Assembly: GCA_023565505.1 (NCBI GenBank)
Contig: JAIMBI010000003.1
Coordinates: 62,001 to 126,000, forward strand
Length of the DNA stretch: 64,000 bases
From: Actinomycetes bacterium
Lineage (GTDB): Bacteria; Bacillota; Sulfobacillia; Sulfobacillales; JAIMBI01
Direction of reading: 5' to 3'
This document shows positions 25,223-33,573 of the stretch, piece by piece (position 1 is the stretch's first letter; every line of letters begins with the position of its first letter). The notes beneath the pieces are model-generated. The model ran no database searches. It worked only from the letters and a program-made list of their open reading frames with translations, and had not been told where the DNA came from. The translations under genes were made by a program, and so were the position numbers.

Positions 25223-26641
25223 ATGACCGTACGGTTCTTGATGGAGACCGCCTGTCCGTCCGCGCGCGCCGAGGAACCGGGCCTCGTGGCCGCGTGGCGG
25301 CTTCAGACCGAACCGGACGGGGTCCTCTTCGTCACCGACGGCGAAGGTCGCCTCGTGGGCGCCGTCCGCGAACCCCCCGACCGGGTCCGGCGGAGCGCCA
25401 CCGTGGCCGCGGTCATGCATCCCGTCGACGCCCTGCCGATGCTCTCGCCCCGGGACGGCCACGAGGAGCTCGTGCGGACCTTCGCCCACCATCCGGAATG
25501 GGAGCTGATGCCGGTGGTGGACGATGCGCGGCGGCTCGTGGGGATCGTCCGCCGGCGGGCCCTGGAACCCTATCTCAAACCTGTCGGCGCCGCGCCGACC
25601 CCGCTCGAGCCGCTGTGGCGGGCATTGCCCGAAGCGGTGTTCACCGGCGTGATGGTCATCGACAGCACGGGCACGGTACGCTTCCTGAACCGGCACGGCG
25701 CCGAGCTCCTGGGCGTCGCGGCGGACCGGGTCGTGGGCCGCCCCTACGAGGTGGTCGCCGCCGCCATCTTCCCCCACGTGGAGGCCTACCTCGCCGAAAG
25801 CGCGATCCCCCGCGTCCTCCTCGGCCTCGAGGCATCCCAGGGCGAACGGGAACTCACGGTGCAGAACGGACGCCGACTCTTGTTCAAGTTCGCCGCCGTC
25901 CGGGAGGCGGGCGAACTCGCGGGGATCCTCGTGACCTTCATGGACGTGAGCCCGATCCGTGCCGCCGAGGCCGCCGCCGTGGCCTACGCGGACGAACTGG
26001 AGAAGGCTTTCGCCCTGACGCTCCCCAACAGCAAGGTGGAGGCGAAACTCAAGTCGTCGCCCGAATACCAGGACGTCTACGATCCCAAGACCGGCCGGGC
26101 GGTGGTGACGGGCGTGATTCCCGACGGCACCTACCGCCATGTCGTCAACGGCCTCCGCCTGCTCGCGGAGCTGAACGCCCTCGGGTTGTTCCAGCTCGTC
26201 GGACTCGACAAGGACACCCTGGTGCAGGCGTTCATCTTCCACGACGTCGGCAAGGAACAGCCGGTGCTCGAGGTGGGACAGAGCTTCATCCCGCACGAGA
26301 CGTTCGAGCCGAGCCATCTCCACGCCCAGCGGAGCGCCGACTGGGCCCGGAAGTACTACGGCGTCGCGCCGGACGTCGAGGCCCTCATCCGCCATCACCA
26401 CACCCCTGAGTCCGATTTGCCCCCCGACTTCCCGGACGCCCTCCGCCCCATGCTCCGGATCTTCAAGCTGGTGGACGGGCTGTCCGCCGGCCTGACCCGG
26501 TGGAGCGCCCGCCATGATCCGTTCGTGCTGGACGGCAGTCGCCTCGAAGTCCGCGAGCACAACGTCGACCCCCGCTACAACCGGGCCTACCGCCTCTGGA
26601 TCTACAGCGGCCGCGAGGAACCCCTCGACGCGGGCCGGTAA
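25223..26641 (+). CDS. CBS-PAS-HD domain signalling protein
   Basis: A 472-residue soluble protein. Residues about 25-115 resemble a CBS pair (LFVTDGEGRLVGAV, then LMPVVDDARRLVGIV); residues about 130-255 form a PAS domain (GVMVIDSTGTVRFLNRHGAELLGV, then ILVTFMDVSPIRAAE). Residues about 280-440 hold an HD-type phosphohydrolase with AFIFHDVGKE (HD) and ALIRHHHTPE. It is not an HD-GYP: no GYP is seen. Start ATG at 25223 with GGGGAGGAG upstream. It probably senses a nucleotide or redox ligand and hydrolyses a phosphoester or nucleotide; the substrate is unknown. Confidence 0.75.
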   Translation: MTVRFLMETACPSARAEEPGLVAAWRLQTEPDGVLFVTDGEGRLVGAVREPPDRVRRSATVAAVMHPVDALPMLSPRDGHEELVRTFAHHPEWELMPVVDDARRLVGIVRRRALEPYLKPVGAAPTPLEPLWRALPEAVFTGVMVIDSTGTVRFLNRHGAELLGVAADRVVGRPYEVVAAAIFPHVEAYLAESAIPRVLLGLEASQGERELTVQNGRRLLFKFAAVREAGELAGILVTFMDVSPIRAAEAAAVAYADELEKAFALTLPNSKVEAKLKSSPEYQDVYDPKTGRAVVTGVIPDGTYRHVVNGLRLLAELNALGLFQLVGLDKDTLVQAFIFHDVGKEQPVLEVGQSFIPHETFEPSHLHAQRSADWARKYYGVAPDVEALIRHHHTPESDLPPDFPDALRPMLRIFKLVDGLSAGLTRWSARHDPFVLDGSRLEVREHNVDPRYNRAYRLWIYSGREEPLDAGR

Positions 26642-26666
26642 GGGTTGCCGACCTCCCTACCGGCAG

Positions 26667-26716
26667 GGGTCCCCGGAAGCCTTGTCCCATAGCGTCCTCT
26701 CCTTTTCCGGGGACCC
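26667..26716. promoter_or_regulatory. Long 12-bp inverted repeat (GGGTCCCCGGAA)
   Basis: GGGTCCCCGGAA at 26667-26678 is repeated inverted as TTCCGGGGACCC at 26705-26716 around a 26-nt loop. It lies after the HD gene and before the DUF3311-mctP pair. It could end the first transcript or form a leader structure for the second. A TTGACG hexamer at 26755-26760 may be a -35 for the transporter genes. Confidence 0.4.
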
Positions 26717-26869
26717 TACCCCCGTCCCGTATCCTTCCAGACAAGTGCGCAATATTGACGCAACACCTCGGGTATGCGACACTGCTCGTGGTTTCCTGGG
26801 GCAACTATGGTCCGTCCCGACTCCGGGGCGGACGCCCGGCACCCTGCGGAGTGCCTTGTGACGGGAGGG

Positions 26870-27073
26870 ATGTCTTTGGGCAACCGGGAGCGGACCGGAT
26901 GGTACTGGCTTTTCCTCATTCCGTTCATCGCCACGCTCTGGCCCCCGTTCTACGCGTCGGCCGAACCGGCGGTGGCCGGCTTCCCGTTCATGTACTGGTA
27001 CCTCATCCTGTGGATCGTCCTGGTGGGGATTTTGAGCGGGATCATCTATTTCGCGACCCAGCCGCGGCGCTAG
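26870..27073 (+). CDS. DUF3311 small membrane protein, MctP partner
   Basis: A 67-residue protein with two transmembrane helices: WYWLFLIPFIATLWPPFYA and FPFMYWYLILWIVLVGILSGIIYF. The pattern and length match DUF3311 proteins, which lie directly before MctP-type symporters and are thought to be small subunits. The start is uncertain: ATG 26870 abuts the GGGAGGG, while TTG 26876 has better spacing. It ends 50 bp before mctP. Confidence 0.8.
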   Translation: MSLGNRERTGWYWLFLIPFIATLWPPFYASAEPAVAGFPFMYWYLILWIVLVGILSGIIYFATQPRR

Positions 27074-27123
27074 CCGGGCCGGGATCAGGGCGCCCGGGGG
27101 CGCCGAGGAAGGGGTGACCTCGT

Positions 27124-28650
27124 ATCAACTGGACCGCTTTCATCGTGTTCTTGATCTTGTTCGTGTTCGTCGCGGTGCTCGGGTTCTACGCGGCCCGCTG
27201 GCACCAGGGCGACCTCGACCTCCTCGACGAGTGGGGTCTCGCGGGTCGGCGCTTCGGGACGCTCATCACCTGGTTCCTGATCGGGGGCGACCTCTACACC
27301 GCGTACACCTTCATCGCCGTGCCCGCCCTGGTCTACGGCGCGGGCGCGACCGGATTCTTCGCGGTGCCGTACACCATCGTAGTGTTCCCGATCATGTTCG
27401 TCATCCTGCCGCGGCTGTGGCGCGTCGCCAAGCAGCGCGGCTACGTGACGCCGGCCGACTTCGTGCGGGGACGGTTCGACAGCTCCCTGTTGGCCCTCGC
27501 CGTGGCCATCACGGGGATCCTGGCCACCATGCCGTACATCGCCCTCCAGCTCGTCGGCATCCAGGCCGTGCTGGTGGCGATGGGCATCAAGGGCAGCGGC
27601 TGGCTCAACGACCTGCCGCTCATCATCGCCTTCGCCATCCTGGCGGCCTACACCTACACCAGCGGGCTTCGGGCCCCGGCGCTGACGGCTATCGTCAAGG
27701 ACCTCCTCATCTACATCACGGTCATCGTCGCGGTCATCGCCATCCCCATGCAGCTCGGCGGCTACGGCCACATCTTCGCCGTCGCCACGGCCACGCTGGC
27801 CAAGGCCAAGGTGCCGGTGATCCTGGGACCGAAGGGGTACTCGGCCTTCGCCACGCTGGCGTTGGGGTCGGCGTTCGCGCTGTTGCTGTACCCCCACTCG
27901 GTGACCGGCGCCCTTGGGGCCAAGAGCGGCCGCACGATTCAGCGCAACGCGGCGCTCCTGCCCACCTACTCGCTGGCGCTCGCGTTCATCGCGCTGTTCG
28001 GGTACATGGCCATCGCAGCGGGAATCAAGACGAAGGTGACGAGCCTGGTCGTGCCGCTCCTGTTCCTCAAGATGTTCCCGTCCTGGTTCGTCGGCATCGC
28101 CTTCGCGGCGGTCGCCATCGGGGCGCTGGTGCCGGCGGCCATCATGTCCATCGCGGCGGCGAACCTCTTCACGCGGAACATCTACAAGGAGTACTTCCGG
28201 CCCGACGCCACGGACCAGACGGAGGCCCGGGTGGCGAAGTTCGTCTCGCTCATCGTCAAGCTGGGGGCGGTGGTCTTCGTGGTGGCCATCCCCACCCAGT
28301 ACGCCATCTACCTGCAGACCCTGGGCGGGATCTGGATCCTGCAGACGCTGCCGGCGATCATGTTCGGGCTGTACACGCGCTGGTTCCACCGCTGGGCGCT
28401 GCTGCTCGGCTGGCTGGTGGGGATGATCACCGGAACGGCCATGGCGGCTGCGGAGCAGTTCAAGACCTCGGTCTACCCGCTCCACCTGGGCGCCTCCGTG
28501 ATCCCGGGTTACGCGGCCGTCTGGGCCGTACTGGCCAACATCATCGTGACGGTGGTGCTGTCCGTCGTTTTCAACGCCATGCGGATCTCCAACGGCGTGG
28601 ACCACACGGCCGAGGAGGACTACGTCACCGACACGGAGGCGGTCGGTTAG
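27124..28650 (+). CDS. mctP: Sodium:solute symporter, MctP-type monocarboxylate permease; apparent ATC start
   Basis: A 508-residue solute:sodium symporter with about 13 hydrophobic helices. It resembles MctP, which imports lactate, pyruvate and similar monocarboxylates. The N terminus read from ATC at 27124 is (M)NWTAFIVFLILFVFV, the usual MctP start, with GGAAGGGG upstream. An in-frame TGA lies at 27115-27117, so no upstream ATG or GTG is possible; the next start, GTG 27145, would remove the conserved NWTAF and part of helix 1. Other features are GLAGRRFGTLITWFLIGGDLYTAYTF and ALVPAAIMSIAAANLFTRNIYKEY. A terminator-like hairpin follows. Confidence 0.9.
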   Translation: MNWTAFIVFLILFVFVAVLGFYAARWHQGDLDLLDEWGLAGRRFGTLITWFLIGGDLYTAYTFIAVPALVYGAGATGFFAVPYTIVVFPIMFVILPRLWRVAKQRGYVTPADFVRGRFDSSLLALAVAITGILATMPYIALQLVGIQAVLVAMGIKGSGWLNDLPLIIAFAILAAYTYTSGLRAPALTAIVKDLLIYITVIVAVIAIPMQLGGYGHIFAVATATLAKAKVPVILGPKGYSAFATLALGSAFALLLYPHSVTGALGAKSGRTIQRNAALLPTYSLALAFIALFGYMAIAAGIKTKVTSLVVPLLFLKMFPSWFVGIAFAAVAIGALVPAAIMSIAAANLFTRNIYKEYFRPDATDQTEARVAKFVSLIVKLGAVVFVVAIPTQYAIYLQTLGGIWILQTLPAIMFGLYTRWFHRWALLLGWLVGMITGTAMAAAEQFKTSVYPLHLGASVIPGYAAVWAVLANIIVTVVLSVVFNAMRISNGVDHTAEEDYVTDTEAVG

Positions 28651-28673
28651 TTTCCGCCCCTCCTTCCTACCCA

Positions 28674-28699
28674 ACGGGCGGGCTCACAGGCCCGCCCGT
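28674..28699 (+). terminator. Terminator-like hairpin after mctP
   Basis: ACGGGCGGGC pairs with GCCCGCCCGT (10 bp) around the loop TCACAG, 24 bp after the mctP stop. Only a short, mixed T stretch follows, so it may be a factor-aided or imperfect terminator. Between here and 28916 I see no gene, only a further imperfect hairpin at about 28855-28884. Confidence 0.6.
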
Positions 28700-28916
28700 G
28701 GACGTTTCGGGCCCCGTCACCCGCCCTGTTGGAGCACACCCCGCTGAGACGCACGTTAAGACGCCGCCCGTTACTGTGTCGTCGGCCTACGATGGGAGAG
28801 GCCCCAACCGGTTCCCTTCGTTTCCTCTTCCTCTTGCTTAAGTGGGGCCCCCGGACACGGCGACGCGGCCGGCGTCGTGTCCCCCTCCGGGCGGATCATC
28901 CCCAGAAGGAGGCCAC

Positions 28917-29430
28917 ATGGATATTCTTCACGTGTCACCCGGCGACTCGGCGTACCCGCTGCAGGCCTACTGGCCCTGGGCCTGGCGCTGGCCCCAAGCC
29001 TGCCGTCCTCGGCCGCCGGCGATCAGGACAACCCGAATGCCGAAGGCGAGAGTATCCACATCGCCGTCGACCAGCTCAAGAACCCCGACGGCACCCGGTA
29101 GGTCATAGGTGAGCGATTCAATAACGTGCTCCACACGGCCCAGGTCGTCGTCTTCCGCAACGTCACAGAACCGTCAGAGAGGGGGCGCGACGCCGACGCC
29201 GGCACGACCATCTGGCAGCCGTCCCAAAACCCAACGTCCGGCGTAACATCGACCAGAAGCCGGACAGCAGCACGTCGTTCGAAGAGCTGGGGCAGGAGTC
29301 GGACCCCGTCCCGCTGGACCCGCAAAATCTACCCTTCGGCCAGCTGCCCGAAGTACCGTACGCAGCGCTTCCGCTGGTCCTCGCACGCGGCGTGCTGCTT
29401 AGGCTGCGCCGACGCCCTCGCGACGACTGA
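28917..29430 (+). pseudogene. Decayed gene for a secreted, possibly membrane-anchored protein
   Basis: A strong AGAAGGAGG precedes ATG 28917, but the signal-peptide frame (GLLALGLALAPSLPSSAA) is shifted from that ATG. It continues through EGESIHIAVDQLKNPDG to a TAG at 29099-29101, resumes in the same frame (VLHTAQVVVFRNV), and then needs a second shift near 29190. The last part encodes KPDSSTSFEELGQESD and a C-terminal hydrophobic stretch with a basic tail (PYAALPLVLARGVLLRLRRR), ending at TGA 29428. So at least two shifts and one stop have broken a gene with signal peptide and C-terminal anchor. The original family is not recognised. Confidence 0.5.
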
Positions 29431-29484
29431 CCGCACGCGCCATGAAGGGTCCCTATGGGCTCGGTCGGGGCTAAGAAGGGACCG

Positions 29485-29907
29485 TCATCGGTCGTCAGTA
29501 ACCCACCGTCGGTGGACCACCGACGGACGCGAGCCCGTTCGCAGGCGATACGGGCGGGCGGACACGATGTCGCCCAGGACGCAGACCTGAAAGGCAGTGC
29601 ACCACAGGCAGATCTCGCCGAGGGCCAGTTCATGGCCGACCGCCCAGAGGAGCCCGGCGATACCGACGGCCGCCCAGAGCGCGTAGCCGCGCCGCAGCAC
29701 CAAGGGACCGAGGGACCACACAAGCCCCCAGGCGGTAAGCGGGAAAGGACCCACCATGCTTCCCGAAGAAGACAGCACCGTCTGGCAGTTGATAGTAGGC
29801 GTGGCCGGACATCCGACCGGGAGCGCCGCGTAATGCAACACTGTCAAATACGTCCCGATAGCCATGCCCGCCAGGGAGCAGGCCCAAGTCCAATACGTCC
29901 GCCGCAT
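29485..29907 (-). CDS. VKOR family thiol oxidoreductase
   Basis: A 140-residue membrane protein of the vitamin K epoxide reductase family, which reoxidises periplasmic disulfide-forming proteins using quinone. Four helices are visible. The loop pair is in GCPATPTINCQTVLSS and the active-site CxxC is CLWC in GEICLWCTAFQV. Start ATG at 29907 with GGGAGGACGACGGTGGAGG upstream. It is alone on the minus strand after a long leader, downstream of the signal peptidase gene. No DsbA-like partner is seen nearby. It may form disulfides in secreted proteins such as the Cys-containing TasA-like products. Confidence 0.88.
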   Translation of the reverse strand: MRRTYWTWACSLAGMAIGTYLTVLHYAALPVGCPATPTINCQTVLSSSGSMVGPFPLTAWGLVWSLGPLVLRRGYALWAAVGIAGLLWAVGHELALGEICLWCTAFQVCVLGDIVSARPYRLRTGSRPSVVHRRWVTDDR

Positions 29908-30472
29908 CCTCCACCGTCGTCCTCCCTCAACGCTGGGATTGCCGGATGAAAAATCTGGGCAAGTCCACCGCCGAAGCGCGCGGTCCTTGGCCGGAGCCTA
30001 TCGGGCCGGTGCCGGTGGCTCGGATTTCGGCACCCCGGCAACCCGGGTCAGCTGTTGCCCCATGGATCCCGGGCGCGCCACACGTGGCGACCCGGACCAT
30101 TCCACTGGAACTCGAAAGTCACCGGTAAGCCGCGACGGCTATCAGTTCCGAGCTCCCGAACCTAAACCGAAAGGCCCGACATCGTCTCCGCGCCGGGCGG
30201 GGAAGACCCGTCGGCGGCCGCCCCCGAGCACCAGTCCCATCCCGCTCATCCATTGCGGTCATAACAACAACGAGCGGAAGGAGACACTTGGGGTTCCGGG
30301 AAGCTGCGGCACCACGCCCGAGGCCGTCACGCGCGCGTCGCGCCGACGAGCTCGGACCGCCCGTCCTCGACCTCAACACCTGCAAGCATGGTTGGCATCG
30401 CTTCCGCGCCCCGGCCTCGCGGATATAAGGATGCTTACCTACCGGACGACGTCGGCAAGGCAGCCCCTTCGG
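29908..30472. other. 565-bp intergenic region with several strong hairpins
   Basis: No frame here looks coding. Between about 30005 and 30150 several inverted repeats are packed: GGTGCCG with CGGCACC; GGCAAC with GTTGCC; CCGGG-CGCCAC with GTGGCG-CCCGG; and AGCC with GGCT. It is the leader side of the VKOR gene and lies 3' of the signal peptidase gene. It could be a structured leader RNA or degraded DNA. I tried SAM, cobalamin, c-di-GMP and c-di-AMP riboswitch patterns by eye without a match. Confidence 0.35.
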
Positions 30473-32092
30473 TCACGGGGATGCCACCGATTCCGATCTG
30501 ATGGCCTTCGGCCTCGGCTGCTGAGACAACGGGGTGTCCGCCGACTCGTCGCCGGTGGTGAAGTAGTAGCTCTCCCCGATGTTCTCCAGCAGGTAGACGT
30601 GCTGTCCGTCACGGTAGGCGTGGAGGATCATGCGCTCGCACTGGTCCGCCAAGCGTACCAGACCTTCCATGGATCCCACGCGGATGCTGCGCTCGACCGG
30701 CGAGAACGGCAGTTGGTCGACGTCGACCAGCATCCCGCCGTACTGCCGGGCGATTCGGGCCGCCGGATTTAGCCGCCGTTCACGCCGCCGTTCGGTCCAC
30801 GTCAGGATGCCCGCAGCGACGCCGGCCGCGAACGCCACGGGCGGTCCGAACGTCCGCGCCGACGCAATCGGGATTTGACGGCCCAGCAGGGCGATGGAAC
30901 CCGGAACGCCGACCACCCGGGGCACGCTCCCGCTTTCAGTGGGATTCAGGTATTGCGCCAGGGTAGATGATGGGGGCACTTCCAACTGGATCCAGTTGGA
31001 TTGAACGGCAAACCGGATGGAAGGCGCGAAACGTGTCGACACCAGCCGCTTATTGGCCAAAGCGGATACCGTGACCGACGGTTTGAGGTACAAGGTGTAG
31101 CGCTCGTAGCTGTCCTGCGTCAGCTTCTCAAGCTGTGCGATGGTCCCGAAGAGCTGCTTGAGGTCGATGGGCCCGGCGAGCGTGACGCTGTCCCCGCGGA
31201 ACCGGGACGGCGGAACCACCGACCACGTGTCATGCCAACCGTTGGTGCCGACCAACTCGGCGTCGAGACCGGCCGTGCCGGTCACCGCCTGGGCACCGCC
31301 GGCGAGGGCCAAATGGTAGGTATAAGAAACCGTCATCGTGCTCGCCGGCGGCACATAAACCGGATCCCCCGGCGTCACGGCCCCCGTGGGGTACAGGACA
31401 CTCTTCGCCACGGAAGCCGAATACCGGAAGTGCCCGGCCTGACGGTAGGTGAGCGGCCGGGAGACGGCTGCCACCACCGGACGCCGGAAGGACCAGAAGC
31501 TGAATCCGGCACCGGCGACCGCCAGCGCCGTCAGGATCCCCGCGCCTGCCATCCCCCAGGAGAGCCCGCGGCCGGCTCGCACCCGGCGGTCCTGCTGACT
31601 GGAAGCTCCCACTTTACGCCGCCTCCTCGGGTTCCACACCGTCGTCACAACGCTTATGCCGGCCACCAACAGGGCTGCGTGCAGCGGTTCGCGCCAGAAC
31701 GTGAACCACGACCCCACCTGGGGCAGGGCGAACCAGAAGCGCCCTATGATCTGGCTCCGGGTAGGCCGGTACGAATCCACGAAATCGTTGTGGATTCCTT
31801 TGAACACGTACCGGCTGCCCTGTCGCCCGATGATCTGGTGGAAGAATATTGCATGAAGCGGAACGTCCTCGTAGGCAGCCAGCGTCCCCACCGGATAGTC
31901 CCCGGCCCGGCGGACGAACACCAGGTCGCCGGCGTGGAAGCGGGGCAGCATGCTCGTCCCCCGCACGACCAGAATCGTGGTGCACCCCCCCAGTCGCGGC
32001 GGGGCGAACTGGCTCCAGAGGACGACCAGGGCTGCCAGCGCGGCGATCCACACGGCCGCCCGGCTATTGCGGTTGATGGCTGCACCCTCCAC
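30473..32092 (-). CDS. SipW-type signal peptidase I fused to a DUF5305-like domain
   Basis: A 539-residue protein. Residues about 12-140 are an S26B signal peptidase: a membrane helix, catalytic Ser in VRGTSMLPRF, then FFHQIIGRQ where His replaces the bacterial Lys, as in SipW and ER/archaeal peptidases. Residues about 175-540 contain a helix, a long extracellular beta-rich region (VSYTYHLALAGG...), another helix and a cytosolic tail, resembling DUF5305 proteins. It lies 69 bp downstream of the first of two TasA-like genes, its likely substrates. The start could be GTG 32092 or ATC 32077, which has GGAGGG 7 nt before it. Confidence 0.85.
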   Translation of the reverse strand: MEGAAINRNSRAAVWIAALAALVVLWSQFAPPRLGGCTTILVVRGTSMLPRFHAGDLVFVRRAGDYPVGTLAAYEDVPLHAIFFHQIIGRQGSRYVFKGIHNDFVDSYRPTRSQIIGRFWFALPQVGSWFTFWREPLHAALLVAGISVVTTVWNPRRRRKVGASSQQDRRVRAGRGLSWGMAGAGILTALAVAGAGFSFWSFRRPVVAAVSRPLTYRQAGHFRYSASVAKSVLYPTGAVTPGDPVYVPPASTMTVSYTYHLALAGGAQAVTGTAGLDAELVGTNGWHDTWSVVPPSRFRGDSVTLAGPIDLKQLFGTIAQLEKLTQDSYERYTLYLKPSVTVSALANKRLVSTRFAPSIRFAVQSNWIQLEVPPSSTLAQYLNPTESGSVPRVVGVPGSIALLGRQIPIASARTFGPPVAFAAGVAAGILTWTERRRERRLNPAARIARQYGGMLVDVDQLPFSPVERSIRVGSMEGLVRLADQCERMILHAYRDGQHVYLLENIGESYYFTTGDESADTPLSQQPRPKAIRSESVASP

Positions 32093-32161
32093 GTGCTCCC
32101 CCCATCCGCGCCACGACCGTAGCCGGGAGAGAGGGCAAAGCCGCCCTCTCTCCCCTCACAC

Positions 32162-32599
32162 TCAGTGGGCCGCTGCGACATCCAGCGTCGTTCCGTTCCC
32201 GGCCGTTGCACCCAAGCTACTTACGTTGCATGTCCACGTTGTAGCAGGCGAAGCGGGTTGATTCTCATTCGCAGCCAGGCTGCAGTCCTTGTTTGCCGTC
32301 GATGCAACGGCCGCGGTGTTCCCGTTGAACCACACTGCCACGCTGGTAGCGGGATCAGTGCCGTCAGCCGGCGTAAGGGTAAACGTGACGGAGTCGATCC
32401 CATCGGGATTATTGTTCGACCCGTCCAGTTTGTATGAAATGTTGCTTACCGTGTAGCCACTGATTGTTCCGCTTCCGGTGCCTGCACTGGAGTTGTTCAC
32501 CGTATTCGACGCCATGAACGCATAGGCCGATCCCCCAAGCAGGACCGTCATCGCGACGGGCGCGAGGATCTTGCCCGCCTTGGACGAGAAGAGTCGCAT
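32162..32599 (-). CDS. TasA-like small secreted protein A
   Basis: A 145-residue exported protein. A signal peptide (KAGKILAPVAMTVLLGGSAYAF) is followed by a mature beta-rich domain starting ASNTVNNSSAG. It shares GSGxISGYTVxxIxY, PATSVAVWF and a C-terminal LDVAAAH with the gene at 32776-33207; two cysteines (DCSLA, WTCNV) may pair. Small proteins encoded with a SipW-type peptidase are usually TasA/camelysin-like fibre subunits; that role is inferred. AAGGAGGG precedes ATG 32599. Its G+C is visibly lower than the window average. Confidence 0.75.
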   Translation of the reverse strand: MRLFSSKAGKILAPVAMTVLLGGSAYAFMASNTVNNSSAGTGSGTISGYTVSNISYKLDGSNNNPDGIDSVTFTLTPADGTDPATSVAVWFNGNTAAVASTANKDCSLAANENQPASPATTWTCNVSSLGATAGNGTTLDVAAAH

Positions 32600-32775
32600 G
32601 AAAGTCCCTCCTTCTATCGTTGTGCACCCGAAACGGGGCGTTTTGGTCGTGCGCCTGTACCGACCCCGGTTTGCACACCTTGAGATCTCCCCGACACCCC
32701 CGGTTGAGTCACCGAACCTCCCGGCCGGGTGGCATTGGCTTACGCCTCGGTCCAGGTCCGTCGATCTCCGCGCCG

Positions 32776-33207
32776 TCAGTGCGCCGCGGCGACGTCGAGC
32801 ACGGTCGCGCCGGCCGACGGATTCCAGAGATTCAGGTCGCAGCTCCAGTAGGTGACGCCCTCATCGGTCGGCCCGCCGATTTTTCTGCACGTCCCCTGCG
32901 TGCTGGAGGCGACATGCGAGGGATCGTTGTCGAACCAGACGGCCACGCTGGTCGCCGGTTGTCCGCCCGGAGCCGGCGTCACACTGAAGGCCACGTTGAT
33001 CAGGCCGTCGGGGTCACCGGGGGTCATGTTCAAGCCGTACGTGATGCCTCCCACGGTGTAGCCGCTGATTGGACCCCCGCCGCTCCCGGCGCTGGAAGCG
33101 GAAACCCCGTTGCTGGCCATGTAGGCGTAGGCCGATCCCCCCAACGCCAGCGTCAGGAGGAGCGGCACCAGGATTCGCCCGGGTCGTGTGGAAGGCCAGC
33201 CCACCAC
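32776..33207 (-). CDS. TasA-like small secreted protein B
   Basis: A 143-residue paralogue of the preceding protein. Signal peptide RPGRILVPLLLTLALGGSAYAY, then ASNGVSASSAGSGGGPISGYTVGGITY, PATSVAVWFDNDP, two cysteines (GTCRK, WSCDL) and the same C-terminal LDVAAAH. GTG start at 33207 with AAGGGAGG 6 nt upstream. The two copies are separated by 176 bp, which includes a strong ribosome site for copy A. Tandem paralogues with a shared core suggest major and minor subunits of one fibre. Confidence 0.75.
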   Translation of the reverse strand: MVGWPSTRPGRILVPLLLTLALGGSAYAYMASNGVSASSAGSGGGPISGYTVGGITYGLNMTPGDPDGLINVAFSVTPAPGGQPATSVAVWFDNDPSHVASSTQGTCRKIGGPTDEGVTYWSCDLNLWNPSAGATVLDVAAAH

Positions 33208-33573
33208 CTCTGCCTCCCTTGCGATCCACCTCGACCACAGCCTCCGGATACCGGGCAGGGACTCGGGGGCCTCTCCCCGGCCGGTGCTGCGGCCGGCTTC
33301 ACGCTACACCGCCAGCGACCCAGGGACATCCCCTTGCGTTCCCATTTTCCGGCTCGTCGGCATGGGTCGCCCGACCCAGAGGGGTAGGCCCGGGGACCTA
33401 TTTTTGTCAGGAGACCCATTTTCAGGAAGGAAGGGGGGCGGAGCCTGCCGAATACGACCCTCCGCCCAAGCGTCAGGAGCGGACGCGGAACGACCCGCCC
33501 GCCCCTCGGGAGCCGGACCTCGGCGATGTGTGTCCACAACGTCCCCAAGTTGTCGGAGGGAGGACCGGCGTAC
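33208..33573. other. Divergent intergenic region upstream of the TasA-like operon and LuxR gene
   Basis: About 365 bp between divergent genes. On the minus strand it contains short repeats (AAAATGGG occurs twice, at about 33416-33423 and 33343-33350) and GC-rich hairpin-forming stretches. No open frame in it looks coding. It must hold the promoter of the fibre/signal-peptidase operon. Confidence 0.4.

Noticed and set aside
29005-29101. In-frame TAG at 29099 read as pyrrolysine or programmed readthrough
   Set aside because: The same gene also needs two frame changes, so ordinary decay is the simpler explanation.
30000-30130. SAM, cobalamin or c-di-AMP riboswitch
   Set aside because: Short matches such as CCCGGCAACC and GTCAGCT occur, but the required order of conserved cores is absent on either strand.
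33300-33420. c-di-GMP (GEMM) riboswitch upstream of the TasA-like genes
   Set aside because: ACGCAA-like bases are present on the minus strand, but the GGCAAACC and closing GGUUGCC parts are missing.
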